Shown: positions 1-8,900, numbered from the stretch's first letter. The stretch: 25,126 nucleotides of DNA from Firmicutes bacterium CAG:124 (GCA_000432135.1 HF990592.1:31791-56916), one strand, 5' to 3'. Numbers and translations: made by a program. Notes: generated from the sequence alone by a model not told the origin.

Positions 1-93
1 GCGGTTCAGCGCGCAGGCTTCTGTAAAGCTGCCGCAAGGCAGTTTATGGAAAAACATTTTTGGGAGAAATTGCTGAATTGTAAGCGAAGAGTA

Positions 94-122
94 TTGAAAA
101 ATCGGTTGCTCAGGATTATAAT
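94..122 (+). promoter_or_regulatory. Sigma-A-type promoter of the S8 protease gene
   Basis: TTGAAA at 94-99 and a perfect TATAAT at 117-122 are separated by 17 nt, which matches the housekeeping promoter closely. Transcription would start near 129, leaving a leader of about 73 nt before the ATG at 202. Because this promoter lies downstream of the ATG at 46, it argues that the gene starts at 202 and not at 46. Nothing else recognisable was seen in 1-93. Confidence 0.75.
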
Positions 123-201
123 GGCTACAACATATTGTGGTGGAGAGCGGCTGATCGCCGGACTTCAGACACAAATGAACGACAAGGAAGGAGAAACTTT
201 C

Positions 202-3200
202 ATGAGCAAGAAAACAAGATGCCGCGTGCTGAGTCTGCTGCTGGCGCTCGTCATGGTTCTTGGCATGGTCCCGATGGCTTCGGCCTCCTCGGCATACAAT
301 GTCAAGCTGACCCCGACGACTCCGGATGAGAGCAAGCTGAGCACCGCCATTCAGCAGAACAAATTCAAGCTGCAGAATGGTGAAGAGGCCTACGCGGACA
401 GCGATACCGTCCGCGCGATCGTTATTTTTGAGGGCGAGGGCGCTGTCCCCGCAGCGCTGAAGAGCACCGGCGTCGCTACGCAGAGCGCTGTCGCAGCCGC
501 GTCGAAGACCCTCACGGCGCAGCACAGCCGCATTAAGACTGCGATCCAGTCCAAGGCTGTCAGCTATGACGTCAAGTACGAGTACACCACGCTGCTCAAC
601 GGTATGTCCGCAGACGTCAAGTTCGGCGACCTTGAGAAGCTGGCCAGCACGGCAGGCGTCAAGGAGGTCTATCTGGCCAACTATTACGACGAGCCTGTCG
701 TCATGCCCAGCATGGATTCGGCCAACGACATGACCAACATCACCAAGGTTCGCGATAAAGACACCGGCAAGGGCACCGTCATTGCGGTCATCGATACCGG
801 TATTACCCCGGGCCACGAGGCGTTCACAGCGTATGACAGTATGCTGAACAAGGCTGCCATCAGCAAGGAACAGGCCGAGGCCGCGATTGAAAAGCTTGGC
901 CGCGGCAAATATCTGTCGGCAAAGGTTCCGTTCTCCTATGATTATTATGACAAGGACAACGACGCGACCGACGACGTCAGCGGTCACGGCACGCACGTCT
1001 CCGGCATCGCAGCCGGCTGCGTCCTGTCGGATGACGGCGCATATGAATTCGCAGGCTCCGCGCCCGGCGCGCAGATCCTTGCACTGAAGGTCTTCTCCTC
1101 CGACCCGGCGGAGAGAGGCACCTCCAGCGACGTTTATCTCGCAGCCCTTGAAGACGCCTACACATTGGGTGCGGACGTCATCAATATGTCCCTTGGCGCA
1201 CAGAACGGCTTCGTCTATGACGGCAGCGAGGAAAAAGTCCTGAACGGCATCTTCACCACGCTGGACGACGCGGGCGTCATCTGCTGCATCGCAGCGGGCA
1301 ACGAAGGCTCCATGGCAGACGGCGAGAGCATCACCGGCGTTCCTGCCGGCTATGTCACGTCCGACTATGCGGACTACGGCGTTGTCGGTTCCCCGTCCAC
1401 CTATGACGGCAACCTGTCTGTTGCGTCTGTTGACAACGCGAAGTACGCCTCTCCGGCGATTGAAGTTGACGGCGCACAGATCGGCTACAGCGATACGGTC
1501 AACGCTTATAATACGCTGGCTGGCAAGACGTATGACTTTGTCCTGGTTCCCGGCAACGGCGAAAAAGCCGACTATGAAGGCATCGATGTCACCGGTAAGG
1601 TCGCAGTGATCAAGCGCGGCGGCATTTCCTTCGTTGACAAGGTCAACAATGCGGATGCAAAGGGTGCAGCTGCTGCAATCGTTTATAACAACGAATCCGG
1701 CATCATCAACATGGCGCTGGACGGCACGAAGCTTCCCGCTGTTTCCGTTTCCGGCGAGGACGCAGCCAAGCTGCTTAACGCAAAGGAACAGAAGGTCACA
1801 TTCCTTGCGGAGATGGCCTCTGTTGACAACCCCACCGGCTGGCAGTCTTCGTCCTTCAGCTCCTGGGGCCCCACCCCGTCCCTGACGCTCAAGCCGCAGA
1901 TCTCCGGCGTCGGCGGCAGCGTTCTGTCTGCACAGAACGACACGACGGACGGTTATCAGGTCATGTCCGGTACCTCCATGGCGACGCCGGATGTCGCGGG
2001 TGTTACTGCGACCATCCTGAGTTATCTGAAGAGCGAATCGAAGTACAAGGATCTGAGCAAGAAGGAACTGGCTGACATGGCAGAGGCTCTGTTGGCGTCC
2101 TCCGCGCAGACGGTTATCCCCAACAACTACACCTTCAGTCCGAGAAAGCAGGGCGCTGGTCTGGTCGATGCTTTCCATGCCGAGCAGCTTGTTCTCGGTG
2201 GTGCAAAGGCGTATATCACCAACCCGATCGCCAACATCGGCGACAACCCCTCCAAGGACGGCCACTTCCAGATCCGCTACACCGTCAAGGATCTGAGAAA
2301 CGAGTTCCCGGGCTGGGATCTCAAAGAGGACGGCAAGAAATTCAACATTTCGTGGAAGTTCTGCTTCGATGAGCCCGTAGCAGATGAGGAAGGCAACTAC
2401 TACAACGCACTGACGACGCTCGGTCTGACAGAGGACGAGGTCACTGTTACCACTAACTATAAAGACGACGTTCTCGTCATCGGTCCCGGCCAGACGGCAG
2501 AAGTCGTGATCGACGTACAGCTGACGGATGATTTCATGGCCGATATCGACGCCATCTATCCGAACGGCGCGTACATCGAGGGCTACATCAACTTCACGAG
2601 TCCCGCTGCAACCTATGACCCGACCGCCTGCTTCCATGGCACGTTCATGGGCTTCTATGGCGACTGGGCACAGGCTCCCGTCATGGAACAGCTTGACTGG
2701 ATCGACGTTATGACCGACAACACTGACGTCACCTGCAACACCTGGCCGAATCTGGCCTATCTGGCTGCGATCAGAGGCAACTCCATCACCAGCAGCTCTC
2801 TGGCCGGTACGAACCCGTTCGACTCGGAGCTGGAGCTTCCGTTCGATGCGGACAGAATCGCAGTTTCCAGCCCGGATGCCGCATATGCGCTCGAGCGGAC
2901 GCTGTTCATGCAGCCGATGACGCTCCGCAATGCCCGTCACCTGATCATGGTTGTCTCCAACCGTGAAACCGGCGAGGTCTACTATGTGGACGACACCGAA
3001 TATCTGCCGAAGGCCATCTATGACACGGATAACGGCTGGACAGCCACCGGCTCGTTCCAGTGGGACGGCACCGATCTGGACGGCAACGCAGTTCCGAACG
3101 ACACCAAGGTCGACGTCAACTACTATGCCAACATTGCCTATGGCGCAGACGAGCTCGGCGCGCTGACCAATGGCCGCACGGATTACAGCAAGCTCAAGAC

Positions 3201-4614
3201 GCAGGGCAAGAAGTATCTGGAGTGGAACTATGTCTGCACAGTCGACTCCGAAGCTCCGAAGGCACTCACGGCAAGCTATGACCCGGATACCAAGGAACTG
3301 ACTGTTAAGGTCAAGGACAACCAGTATCTGGCCTATGTCGAGCTTGACACCTATCCCGATCTCACTGTGAGAGACGACGCGATCTTTGCAGAGAAAGCTG
3401 CCGGCACTGCGTCCACAGTTACGCTGGATGCTTCGAGCGTCACGAACGGCATTGCAGTTCTCTATCTGTTCGATTATGCGACCAACTACACCGCATACGT
3501 TGTTGATCTGGACGCTGCTTCCGACGGCGAGCTCACCAACTGCACCGTGACGCTGCAGTCCTACAATGCAGATAAGGGTCTTGTTAAGGAAGCCTACACT
3601 GATGACTTCGCTGCCAAGGACGTCGTTGAGGTCTGGTCCGGCGAAGAAGTGACCGCACAGGCGCAGCCTGCCGAGGGCGAGGAGTTCTACGCATGGATGC
3701 AGAACGGCAAGATCGTCTCCACGGATGCGAACTACACCTTCACGGCTGTTTCCGACGTGACGCTGACGGCAGTCTTTGATCCGATCTATACCGTTTCCTT
3801 CGATTCTGACGGCGGCACGCCGGTCGAATCGCAGCTGGTTATCCGCGGTGAGACTGCCTCCAACCCCGGCGAGCCCACGCGCAGTCTGTACACGTTCAAA
3901 GGCTGGTATCTGGACGGCACGCTCTATGATTTCAGCAAGCCCGTTCTGTCCGACCTGACGCTGACCGCAAAGTGGAAGCTCATCAACGAGCCGATCGACC
4001 CCATCCTCCCGGCACTGATCCCCGCCACGAAGACCCCGACGACCGGCAGATTCCCGTTCACCGACGTGACCACGGGCGACTGGTTCTATGACGCAGTCAA
4101 GGGCGCCTGGGAGAACGGTCTGATCAATGGCGTGACTGCCACGACCTATCAGCCGAAGGGCACGCTGACCGTCGCTGAAGCCATCAAGCTGGCCTCCGCG
4201 CTGCATCAGATGATCAAGGACGGCAAGGTCACGCTGACCAACGGCAGAGGCTACTGGTACGAAACCTACGTCAACTACGGCGTCCGCGAGGGCATCCTTG
4301 ACGAGAGCTACCAGAAGCTCAGCTACGAGCAGATGACCAAGCCTGTTTCCCGCAGCGAGTTTGTCCACATCTTCTTCAAGGCTGTAGGCAGCTACAAGAC
4401 GATCAACTCTGTCGCGGACAACAGCATCCCCGACGTGAAGACGACGGACAGCTACGGCGATGAGATCTACACGTTCTATCGTGCAGGCATCCTCACCGGC
4501 TCCGATGCCGCCGGCACGTTCCATCCGGCCAGCACCATCGTCCGCAGCGAAGCTGCCGCGATCCTCGTCCGGATGTACGACGCATCCTACCGCGTCAACA
4601 TCACGCTGAAATAA
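202..4614 (+). CDS. Secreted SLH-anchored subtilisin-like serine protease (S8 family, lactocepin/C5a-peptidase-like)
   Basis: A 1470-residue surface protease. The start at 202 is chosen because an AAGGAAGGAG site lies just upstream and a signal peptide follows (basic MSKKTRCR, hydrophobic core, cleavage likely after A28). An I9-like propeptide region spans about 70-165. The S8 catalytic triad is visible as D198 (VIDTG), H262 (GHGTHVSG) and S592 (GTSMATP), with oxyanion N367 (AAGNEGS). A protease-associated domain is inserted at about 457-530. Fn3_5-type domains follow at about 690-830 (GFYGDW), then a FlgD-like Ig segment near 951-980, an InlB B-type repeat at 1196-1259, and three SLH repeats from about 1284 to the end. 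The SLH repeats should hold it non-covalently on cell-wall polymer; no LPXTG motif was seen. It stands alone with its own promoter and terminator. The substrate (dietary, host or bacterial protein) is unknown. Confidence 0.9.
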   Translation: MSKKTRCRVLSLLLALVMVLGMVPMASASSAYNVKLTPTTPDESKLSTAIQQNKFKLQNGEEAYADSDTVRAIVIFEGEGAVPAALKSTGVATQSAVAAASKTLTAQHSRIKTAIQSKAVSYDVKYEYTTLLNGMSADVKFGDLEKLASTAGVKEVYLANYYDEPVVMPSMDSANDMTNITKVRDKDTGKGTVIAVIDTGITPGHEAFTAYDSMLNKAAISKEQAEAAIEKLGRGKYLSAKVPFSYDYYDKDNDATDDVSGHGTHVSGIAAGCVLSDDGAYEFAGSAPGAQILALKVFSSDPAERGTSSDVYLAALEDAYTLGADVINMSLGAQNGFVYDGSEEKVLNGIFTTLDDAGVICCIAAGNEGSMADGESITGVPAGYVTSDYADYGVVGSPSTYDGNLSVASVDNAKYASPAIEVDGAQIGYSDTVNAYNTLAGKTYDFVLVPGNGEKADYEGIDVTGKVAVIKRGGISFVDKVNNADAKGAAAAIVYNNESGIINMALDGTKLPAVSVSGEDAAKLLNAKEQKVTFLAEMASVDNPTGWQSSSFSSWGPTPSLTLKPQISGVGGSVLSAQNDTTDGYQVMSGTSMATPDVAGVTATILSYLKSESKYKDLSKKELADMAEALLASSAQTVIPNNYTFSPRKQGAGLVDAFHAEQLVLGGAKAYITNPIANIGDNPSKDGHFQIRYTVKDLRNEFPGWDLKEDGKKFNISWKFCFDEPVADEEGNYYNALTTLGLTEDEVTVTTNYKDDVLVIGPGQTAEVVIDVQLTDDFMADIDAIYPNGAYIEGYINFTSPAATYDPTACFHGTFMGFYGDWAQAPVMEQLDWIDVMTDNTDVTCNTWPNLAYLAAIRGNSITSSSLAGTNPFDSELELPFDADRIAVSSPDAAYALERTLFMQPMTLRNARHLIMVVSNRETGEVYYVDDTEYLPKAIYDTDNGWTATGSFQWDGTDLDGNAVPNDTKVDVNYYANIAYGADELGALTNGRTDYSKLKTQGKKYLEWNYVCTVDSEAPKALTASYDPDTKELTVKVKDNQYLAYVELDTYPDLTVRDDAIFAEKAAGTASTVTLDASSVTNGIAVLYLFDYATNYTAYVVDLDAASDGELTNCTVTLQSYNADKGLVKEAYTDDFAAKDVVEVWSGEEVTAQAQPAEGEEFYAWMQNGKIVSTDANYTFTAVSDVTLTAVFDPIYTVSFDSDGGTPVESQLVIRGETASNPGEPTRSLYTFKGWYLDGTLYDFSKPVLSDLTLTAKWKLINEPIDPILPALIPATKTPTTGRFPFTDVTTGDWFYDAVKGAWENGLINGVTATTYQPKGTLTVAEAIKLASALHQMIKDGKVTLTNGRGYWYETYVNYGVREGILDESYQKLSYEQMTKPVSRSEFVHIFFKAVGSYKTINSVADNSIPDVKTTDSYGDEIYTFYRAGILTGSDAAGTFHPASTIVRSEAAAILVRMYDASYRVNITLK

Positions 4615-4624
4615 TTCCCCGCAC

Positions 4625-4661
4625 AAAAGGGGCGCTTCCCACCCGGGAAGCGCCCCTTTTT
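4625..4661. terminator. Bidirectional intrinsic terminator between convergent genes
   Basis: A perfect 16-bp stem (4625-4640 with 4645-4660) closes a 4-nt loop (4641-4644). The GC core is flanked by A4 on the left and T5 on the right, so it can terminate transcription from both the protease gene and the convergent ComEC-like gene, which ends at 4703. Confidence 0.92.
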
Positions 4662-4702
4662 CAGTTGTAATCAAGAAAGCTGCTTTGCAGCACACAAGGC
4701 AG

Positions 4703-5806
4703 TTATTTGATGCACGTGTGCTTTTTGTAGCCGTATTCCTCCGCTTCTTCGGCGGAATTGAAGTAAATGCGGTTCTCCTCGCCGGGGAGCTTGGCGCAGC
4801 TTGCGTTGTGGACGATCATGGAATTGCGGTTGCCGACGAACGGCGCGTCCTTCCCGGCCGCCGGTTCGCGGCTGGTGGGGTCTGTCGTGATAGACAGCTT
4901 CTCGCCGTCGGAGACGATGATGATCTCGCCCTGCGTGTCGGTCCGGTAAATTTCCGCGTTCAGCGCCTCCAGTCGCGCCAGCACGTCCGCACCGGGATGA
5001 CCATAGTCATTATCCGCTCCGACACTGATCACCGCCACAGAGGGCTGCACAGCCGTCAGGAACACCTCGGATGAGCTGGTCGGGCTGCCGTGGTGCCCGG
5101 CCTTCAGAACGTCAGCGTGCACATCTGCGCCGGATTCCAGCAGGTCGCCCTCGGCCTTCTGCTCCATATCGCCGGTAAACAGGAAGCTCGTCCCGCCATA
5201 ATCGACGCGCAGGACAAGGCTGCCGTTATTGGGATCGGAATATTCCTGCACCGGCCCGATGACCGTCACCGCTGCGCTGCCGAGACTCCAGTGCGTGCCG
5301 ATCTGCGGCACCTCGATCTGCCTGCCCTGCTCTTCCGTATACTTGACCACGTTGGAGAAAACCTTCGTCGTATACTCTGTGACACTGGAATAGACGTGCT
5401 CCGCCGGGTATTTTGCCAGCACGGCGGCCAGTCCCCCGCAGTGATCCTCGTCCGGGTGCGTATTGACCACATAGGTCAGCTCCGTCACGTCCAGCCGGTT
5501 CAACCGGGACACCAGAAACTGCCCCTCCTCGACTGGCCCGCCATCAATGAGCATCGTGTCCTCTCCGCAGGAGAGCAGGATACTGTCTCCCTGTCCGACG
5601 TCGAGAAAACGCACCGTCAGCGTCTCATCAGACGGCACCTTCTGCGCTGTGGTGGTCGATTCTGAGGTCTGCGAATCGGATAACCACTGGAAGCCTCGCC
5701 CCAGCGCCTCCCCGCCGAACCAGATGGCCAGCACCGCCAATAAGAGCACGGGCGTCAGCCACCATGGGAACTTCTGCTGATTTTTCTTTTTCCTGTTTTC
5801 AGCCAT
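4703..5806 (-). CDS. Membrane-anchored ComEC/Rec2-like metallo-beta-lactamase domain protein with degenerate C-terminal Cys domain
   Basis: A 367-residue protein. The basic N-terminus is followed by one transmembrane segment (about 13-36), then a linker and a metallo-beta-lactamase fold facing outward. Metal-site elements are HPDEDH at 117-122, D88 (LIDGG), D213 (FTGD), H238 (AGHHGS) and H270 (YGHP). This matches the stand-alone soluble relatives of the ComEC C-terminal domain, which are predicted hydrolases, possibly on DNA or phosphodiesters. It lacks the ComEC competence channel, so it is not ComEC itself. Residues 323-367 (VGNRNS...H..SC...NRIYF) resemble the small Ada-like zinc domain often fused to such proteins, but the usual terminal CxxC is replaced by HxC. 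The start has a GGAGG site 8 nt upstream. Substrate unknown. Confidence 0.82.
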   Translation of the reverse strand: MAENRKKKNQQKFPWWLTPVLLLAVLAIWFGGEALGRGFQWLSDSQTSESTTTAQKVPSDETLTVRFLDVGQGDSILLSCGEDTMLIDGGPVEEGQFLVSRLNRLDVTELTYVVNTHPDEDHCGGLAAVLAKYPAEHVYSSVTEYTTKVFSNVVKYTEEQGRQIEVPQIGTHWSLGSAAVTVIGPVQEYSDPNNGSLVLRVDYGGTSFLFTGDMEQKAEGDLLESGADVHADVLKAGHHGSPTSSSEVFLTAVQPSVAVISVGADNDYGHPGADVLARLEALNAEIYRTDTQGEIIIVSDGEKLSITTDPTSREPAAGKDAPFVGNRNSMIVHNASCAKLPGEENRIYFNSAEEAEEYGYKKHTCIK

Positions 5807-5833
5807 ACCGTGTGCCTCCGATCTCTTTTCTCT

Positions 5834-5862
5834 ATTCTACACCATAAATCAGCCCTTTTCCA
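5834..5862 (-). promoter_or_regulatory. Putative promoter of the ComEC-like gene
   Basis: Read on the minus strand, TGGAAA (5857-5862) and TAGAAT (5834-5839) are 17 nt apart. They sit directly after the super-operon terminator and 28 nt upstream of the ATG at 5806. The match to consensus is fair (4/6 and 5/6). Confidence 0.5.
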
Positions 5863-5865
5863 GCG

Positions 5866-5899
5866 CAAAAAAGAACCCCCTCGGTTTTGACCGAAGGGG
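5866..5899 (-). terminator. Terminator at the end of the S10-spc-alpha super-operon
   Basis: On the minus strand a 10-bp stem with one G-T pair (5890-5899 with 5876-5885) closes a 4-nt loop and is followed by a T-rich tract (TTCTTTTTTG). It lies 23 nt after the rplQ stop. It separates the ribosomal operon from the ComEC-like gene on the same strand. Confidence 0.88.
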
Positions 5900-5922
5900 A
5901 TACTCTTTTTTCAGGGACCGAA

Positions 5923-6264
5923 TCAGACCAATTCGATGACGGCCATCTCGGCTGCGTCGCCGCGGCGGGGCCCGATGCGGGTCACGCGGGTGTAGCCGCC
6001 GTTGCGCTCAGCGTACTTCGGAGCGATCTCCTCGAACAGCTTGTGCGCGACGTCTTCCTTGGTGATATAAGACAGAGCCTTGCGGTAGTTGGCCAGACCC
6101 TTCTTCTTGCCAAGGGTAATCATCTTCTCGACGACAGGCTGGACTTCCTTCGCGCGGGTAAAGGTCGTCTCCATCTTGCCGTTTTCGAGCAGGTATGTGG
6201 TCATAGCCCGGAGCATCGCCTTGCGCTGGTCGCTGGTTCTGCCAAGCTTTCTGGTACCAAACAT
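5923..6264 (-). CDS. rplQ: 50S ribosomal protein L17
   Basis: 113 residues, close to the usual short bacterial L17. It begins MFGTRKLGRTSDQRKAMLR, the conserved L17 N-terminus, and ends in the family core RIGPRRGDAAEMAVIEL. It binds 23S rRNA near the peptide exit side of the large subunit. It is the last gene of the super-operon, 34 nt after rpoA, with a GGAGG ribosome site upstream and the operon terminator downstream. The rpoA-rplQ order is the standard bacterial arrangement. Confidence 0.98.
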   Translation of the reverse strand: MFGTRKLGRTSDQRKAMLRAMTTYLLENGKMETTFTRAKEVQPVVEKMITLGKKKGLANYRKALSYITKEDVAHKLFEEIAPKYAERNGGYTRVTRIGPRRGDAAEMAVIELV

Positions 6265-6298
6265 AGGGTTACTTCCTCCTTCTTTGAAAGGTTATCGC

Positions 6299-7261
6299 TT
6301 AATTATTAGAGTTTGCGGAATCGTCGCTTGCCAGACTCAGGCCCATCATCGCGAGCTTGTTCTGAACCTCTTCGAGCGATTTCCGGCCCATGTTGCGTAC
6401 CTTCATCATGTCCTCGCCGGTTCTGGAGATCAGATCCTCGACGTTGTTGATGTTGGCGCGCTTGAGGCAGTTAAAGCTGCGTACAGACAGATCAAGCTCT
6501 TCGATGGTCATTTCGAGGACCTTATCGCGGTGCGTTTCCGCCTTTTCGGCCATCGTGGGCTTGCTGGCCACGGTCTCGGAGAGATTCGTGAACAGGCTCA
6601 GATGGTCGGAGAGGATCTTCGCACCGAGGCTGACGGCGTCTCTTGCAGAGATCGTCGAGTCGGTCCAGACTTCCAGCGTCAGCTTGTCATAGTCTGTCAT
6701 GTTGCCTACACGGGTGTTTTCTACGGTGTAGTTCACCTTGTAGACGGGCGTATAGATCGAATCCACGGCGATGGTGCCGATGGGCATATTGGGCGTCTTG
6801 TTCTTGTCGGACGGGACGTATCCGCGGCCATGACTCAGCGTGATCTCCATGTTGAAGCTTGCGTCGGGGCCAAGCGAGCAGATGTGCTGCTCAGGGTTGA
6901 GGATCTCAACCTCGCCGTCGGCCTTGATGTCGCCGGCGGTGACTTCGCACTCGCCCGCAGCGTCAATGTAGACGGTCTTGGTGCCCTGGCAATGAAGCTT
7001 CGCAATGATCTTCTTCACGTTCAGCACGATCTCCGTGACGTCTTCCTTGACGCCAGGAACCGTGGAGAACTCGTGCTGCACGCCCGCGATCTTGATGGAG
7101 GTCGCGGCGGTGCCGGGCAGCGAGGAAAGAAGAATTCTGCGCAGGGAGTTGCCGAGCGTGGTGCCGTATCCCCGCTCCAGAGGCTCTACGATATACTTAC
7201 CGTAGGAGACGTCATCCTGGGAATCGATACACTCGATACGCGGCTTTTCAATTTCTACCAT
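6299..7261 (-). CDS. rpoA: DNA-directed RNA polymerase subunit alpha
   Basis: 320 residues. The N-terminal assembly domain (about 1-235) contains the dimerisation motif TLGNSLRRILLSSLPGTA at about 35-52. A linker leads to the C-terminal DNA- and activator-binding domain at about 250-312 (DLSVRSFNCLKRANINNVEDL and GRKSLEE). It nucleates assembly of RNA polymerase core. The start has an AAGGAGGG site. A 78-nt gap separates it from rpsD, larger than most gaps here, and contains a short hairpin (7287-7301). Confidence 0.98.
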   Translation of the reverse strand: MVEIEKPRIECIDSQDDVSYGKYIVEPLERGYGTTLGNSLRRILLSSLPGTAATSIKIAGVQHEFSTVPGVKEDVTEIVLNVKKIIAKLHCQGTKTVYIDAAGECEVTAGDIKADGEVEILNPEQHICSLGPDASFNMEITLSHGRGYVPSDKNKTPNMPIGTIAVDSIYTPVYKVNYTVENTRVGNMTDYDKLTLEVWTDSTISARDAVSLGAKILSDHLSLFTNLSETVASKPTMAEKAETHRDKVLEMTIEELDLSVRSFNCLKRANINNVEDLISRTGEDMMKVRNMGRKSLEEVQNKLAMMGLSLASDDSANSNN

Positions 7262-7286
7262 GAATAAATTACCCTCCTTGTAACTA

Positions 7287-7301
7287 CGAAACCTTGTTTC
7301 G
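7287..7301 (-). other. Small hairpin in the rpsD-rpoA spacer
   Basis: CGAAAC at 7287-7292 and GTTTCG at 7296-7301 form a perfect 6-bp stem with a 3-nt loop. It lies about 25 nt upstream of rpoA and just before its ribosome site. There is no T-tract, so it is not a terminator. It may be an mRNA processing or translation-tuning structure. Confidence 0.4.
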
Positions 7302-7339
7302 TTGCCGAATTCAGCTTACCAATAAACGAGGGTGAAACG

Positions 7340-7936
7340 TTACTTGGAGTACAATTCGACGATCAGATTTTCTGCAATCTCGAAGTCAATATCGTCTCTT
7401 GCGGGCAGTGCGATAACCTTGCCGCTGAGGGTGTTCTTGTCTCTTTCCAGCCACTTCGGAGCTGCGACGAAGGCGTCGTCTTCCTTCATCTTCTTGAAGC
7501 GGGTGGTGGAGCAGCTGTTTTCGCAGACGGCGATGACGTCGCCGACATTGACCGTGTAGGACGGGATGTTGACGCGTTTGCCGTTTACGGTGTAGTGGCC
7601 GTGGTTGACCAGCTGACGAGCCTCGCGGCGCGTGGAAGCATAGCCAAGACGGTAAACAACGTTGTCCAGTCTGCGCTCGACGAGGCTCAGCAGATTCTCG
7701 CCGGTGTTGCCCTTCATGCTCTCGGCCTTCTCATAGAGGGTGTGGAACTGCTTCTCGAGAATGCCGTACACGAATTTGACCTTCTGCTTTTCGGTCAGCT
7801 GCGTGCCGTACTCAGACTTCTTGGTTCTTCTTTTGCCGCCGGGATTGCGGTTGGACTGCTTGGAGTAGCCCATGGCTGCGGGAGAAACGCCGAGCGTTCT
7901 GCAGCGCTTCAGAACAGGCTGTGTATTCTTTGCCAT
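7340..7936 (-). CDS. rpsD: 30S ribosomal protein S4 (zinc-free form)
   Basis: 198 residues. The protein has the S4 N-terminal domain followed by the S4 RNA-binding fold (about 90-150: VERRLDNVVYRLGYASTRREARQLV...HYTVNGKRVN) and the conserved C-terminal ENLIVELYSK. S4 starts assembly of the 30S 5' domain. The N-terminus has only one cysteine, so it is the C-minus type without the four-Cys zinc site, although S14 and L36 here keep zinc sites. In enteric bacteria S4 represses the alpha operon; whether it does so here is unknown. Confidence 0.97.
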   Translation of the reverse strand: MAKNTQPVLKRCRTLGVSPAAMGYSKQSNRNPGGKRRTKKSEYGTQLTEKQKVKFVYGILEKQFHTLYEKAESMKGNTGENLLSLVERRLDNVVYRLGYASTRREARQLVNHGHYTVNGKRVNIPSYTVNVGDVIAVCENSCSTTRFKKMKEDDAFVAAPKWLERDKNTLSGKVIALPARDDIDFEIAENLIVELYSK

Positions 7937-7954
7937 ATCAATTCTCCTCCTTCA

Positions 7955-8353
7955 TCAAACGCGGCGGCGCTTGGGCGGACGGCAGCCGTTGTGCGGGATC
8001 GGGGTGACGTCCTTGATGAGCGTGACCTCGAGACCTGCGGACTGCAGCGCGCGGATCGCGGATTCACGGCCCTGGCCGGGGCCCTTGACGAAGACTTCAA
8101 CAGTCTTCAGACCATAGTTTTCCACAGCTGCCTTTGCAGCGGTCTCTGCGACCATCTGCGCGGCGTACGGAGTGGACTTTCTGCTGCCGCGGAAGCCGAG
8201 GCCGCCGGAGGAAGCCCAGGACAGGGCGTTGCCGTTGGCGTCGGTCACGGTAACCATGGTGTTGTTAAAGGACGAGCGGATATGCACGGCGCCCTTTTCG
8301 ATCGTCTTGCGCTCACGACGGCGCTTGACAACTTTCTTTACTGCTTTAGCCAT
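7955..8353 (-). CDS. rpsK: 30S ribosomal protein S11
   Basis: 132 residues. The core IRSSFNNTMVTVTDANGNAL and the distal GPGQGRESAIRAL...DVTPIPHNGCRPPKRRRV are characteristic of S11. It lies on the 30S platform at the E-site/mRNA side with S7 and S18. The N-terminal KVVKRRRERK stretch is basic, as usual. It sits between rpsM (14 nt) and rpsD (18 nt). Confidence 0.98.
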   Translation of the reverse strand: MAKAVKKVVKRRRERKTIEKGAVHIRSSFNNTMVTVTDANGNALSWASSGGLGFRGSRKSTPYAAQMVAETAAKAAVENYGLKTVEVFVKGPGQGRESAIRALQSAGLEVTLIKDVTPIPHNGCRPPKRRRV

Positions 8354-8367
8354 TTACATATCCCTCC

Positions 8368-8736
8368 TTACTTCTTCTTATTCGCAATGGTCTTCTTCGG
8401 GCCCTTGCGTGTACGGGCGTTGGTCTTGGTTCTCTGGCCATGAACGGGCAGACCACGGCGATGACGGACGCCGCGATAGCAGCCAATCTCCGTCAGGCGC
8501 TTGATGTTCAGTGCAACCTCACGGCGGAGGTCGCCCTCGATGGTGAAGTGCTTGTCGATCACTTCACGAAGTGCGGATTCCTGATCCTCGGTCAGATCCT
8601 TGACGCGGATATCCGGGTTGATCTGAGCCATTTCCAGGATCTTCTTAGCGCTTGTTCTGCCAATACCGTAGATGTAGGTCAAACCGATCTCGATTCGCTT
8701 CTCACGGGGCAGGTCAATACCAGCAATACGTGCCAT
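8368..8736 (-). CDS. rpsM: 30S ribosomal protein S13
   Basis: 122 residues. MARIAGIDLPREKRIEIGLTYIYGIG opens the protein and the H2TH-type core and RHRRGLPVHGQRTKTNARTRKGP tail follow. S13 forms inter-subunit bridges and its basic tail contacts P-site tRNA. It follows rpmJ after 20 nt, the typical Firmicute infA-rpmJ-rpsM order. Confidence 0.98.
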   Translation of the reverse strand: MARIAGIDLPREKRIEIGLTYIYGIGRTSAKKILEMAQINPDIRVKDLTEDQESALREVIDKHFTIEGDLRREVALNIKRLTEIGCYRGVRHRRGLPVHGQRTKTNARTRKGPKKTIANKKK

Positions 8737-8756
8737 TTACTTCAGAGCACCTCCTA

Positions 8757-8870
8757 TTAACCTTGTCTCTGCTTATGCTTCGGGTTTTCGCAAATAACCA
8801 TAACACGGCCCTTGCGCTTGATGATCTTGCATTTTTCGCACATGGGCTTCACGGACGGTCTTACTTTCAT
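8757..8870 (-). CDS. rpmJ: 50S ribosomal protein L36 (zinc form)
   Basis: A 37-residue protein, the normal L36 length. It begins MKVRPSVKPMCEKCK and ends KHKQRQG. The zinc ligands C11, C14, C27 and H32 are all present, so it is the C-plus form. A GGAGG ribosome site lies 8 nt before the ATG. It occupies its standard place between infA (30 nt) and rpsM. L36 binds the large subunit near the base of the L7/L12 stalk region. Confidence 0.97.
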   Translation of the reverse strand: MKVRPSVKPMCEKCKIIKRKGRVMVICENPKHKQRQG

Positions 8871-8900
8871 ACTGTTAACCTCCATTGAGACCTCAAGTCT

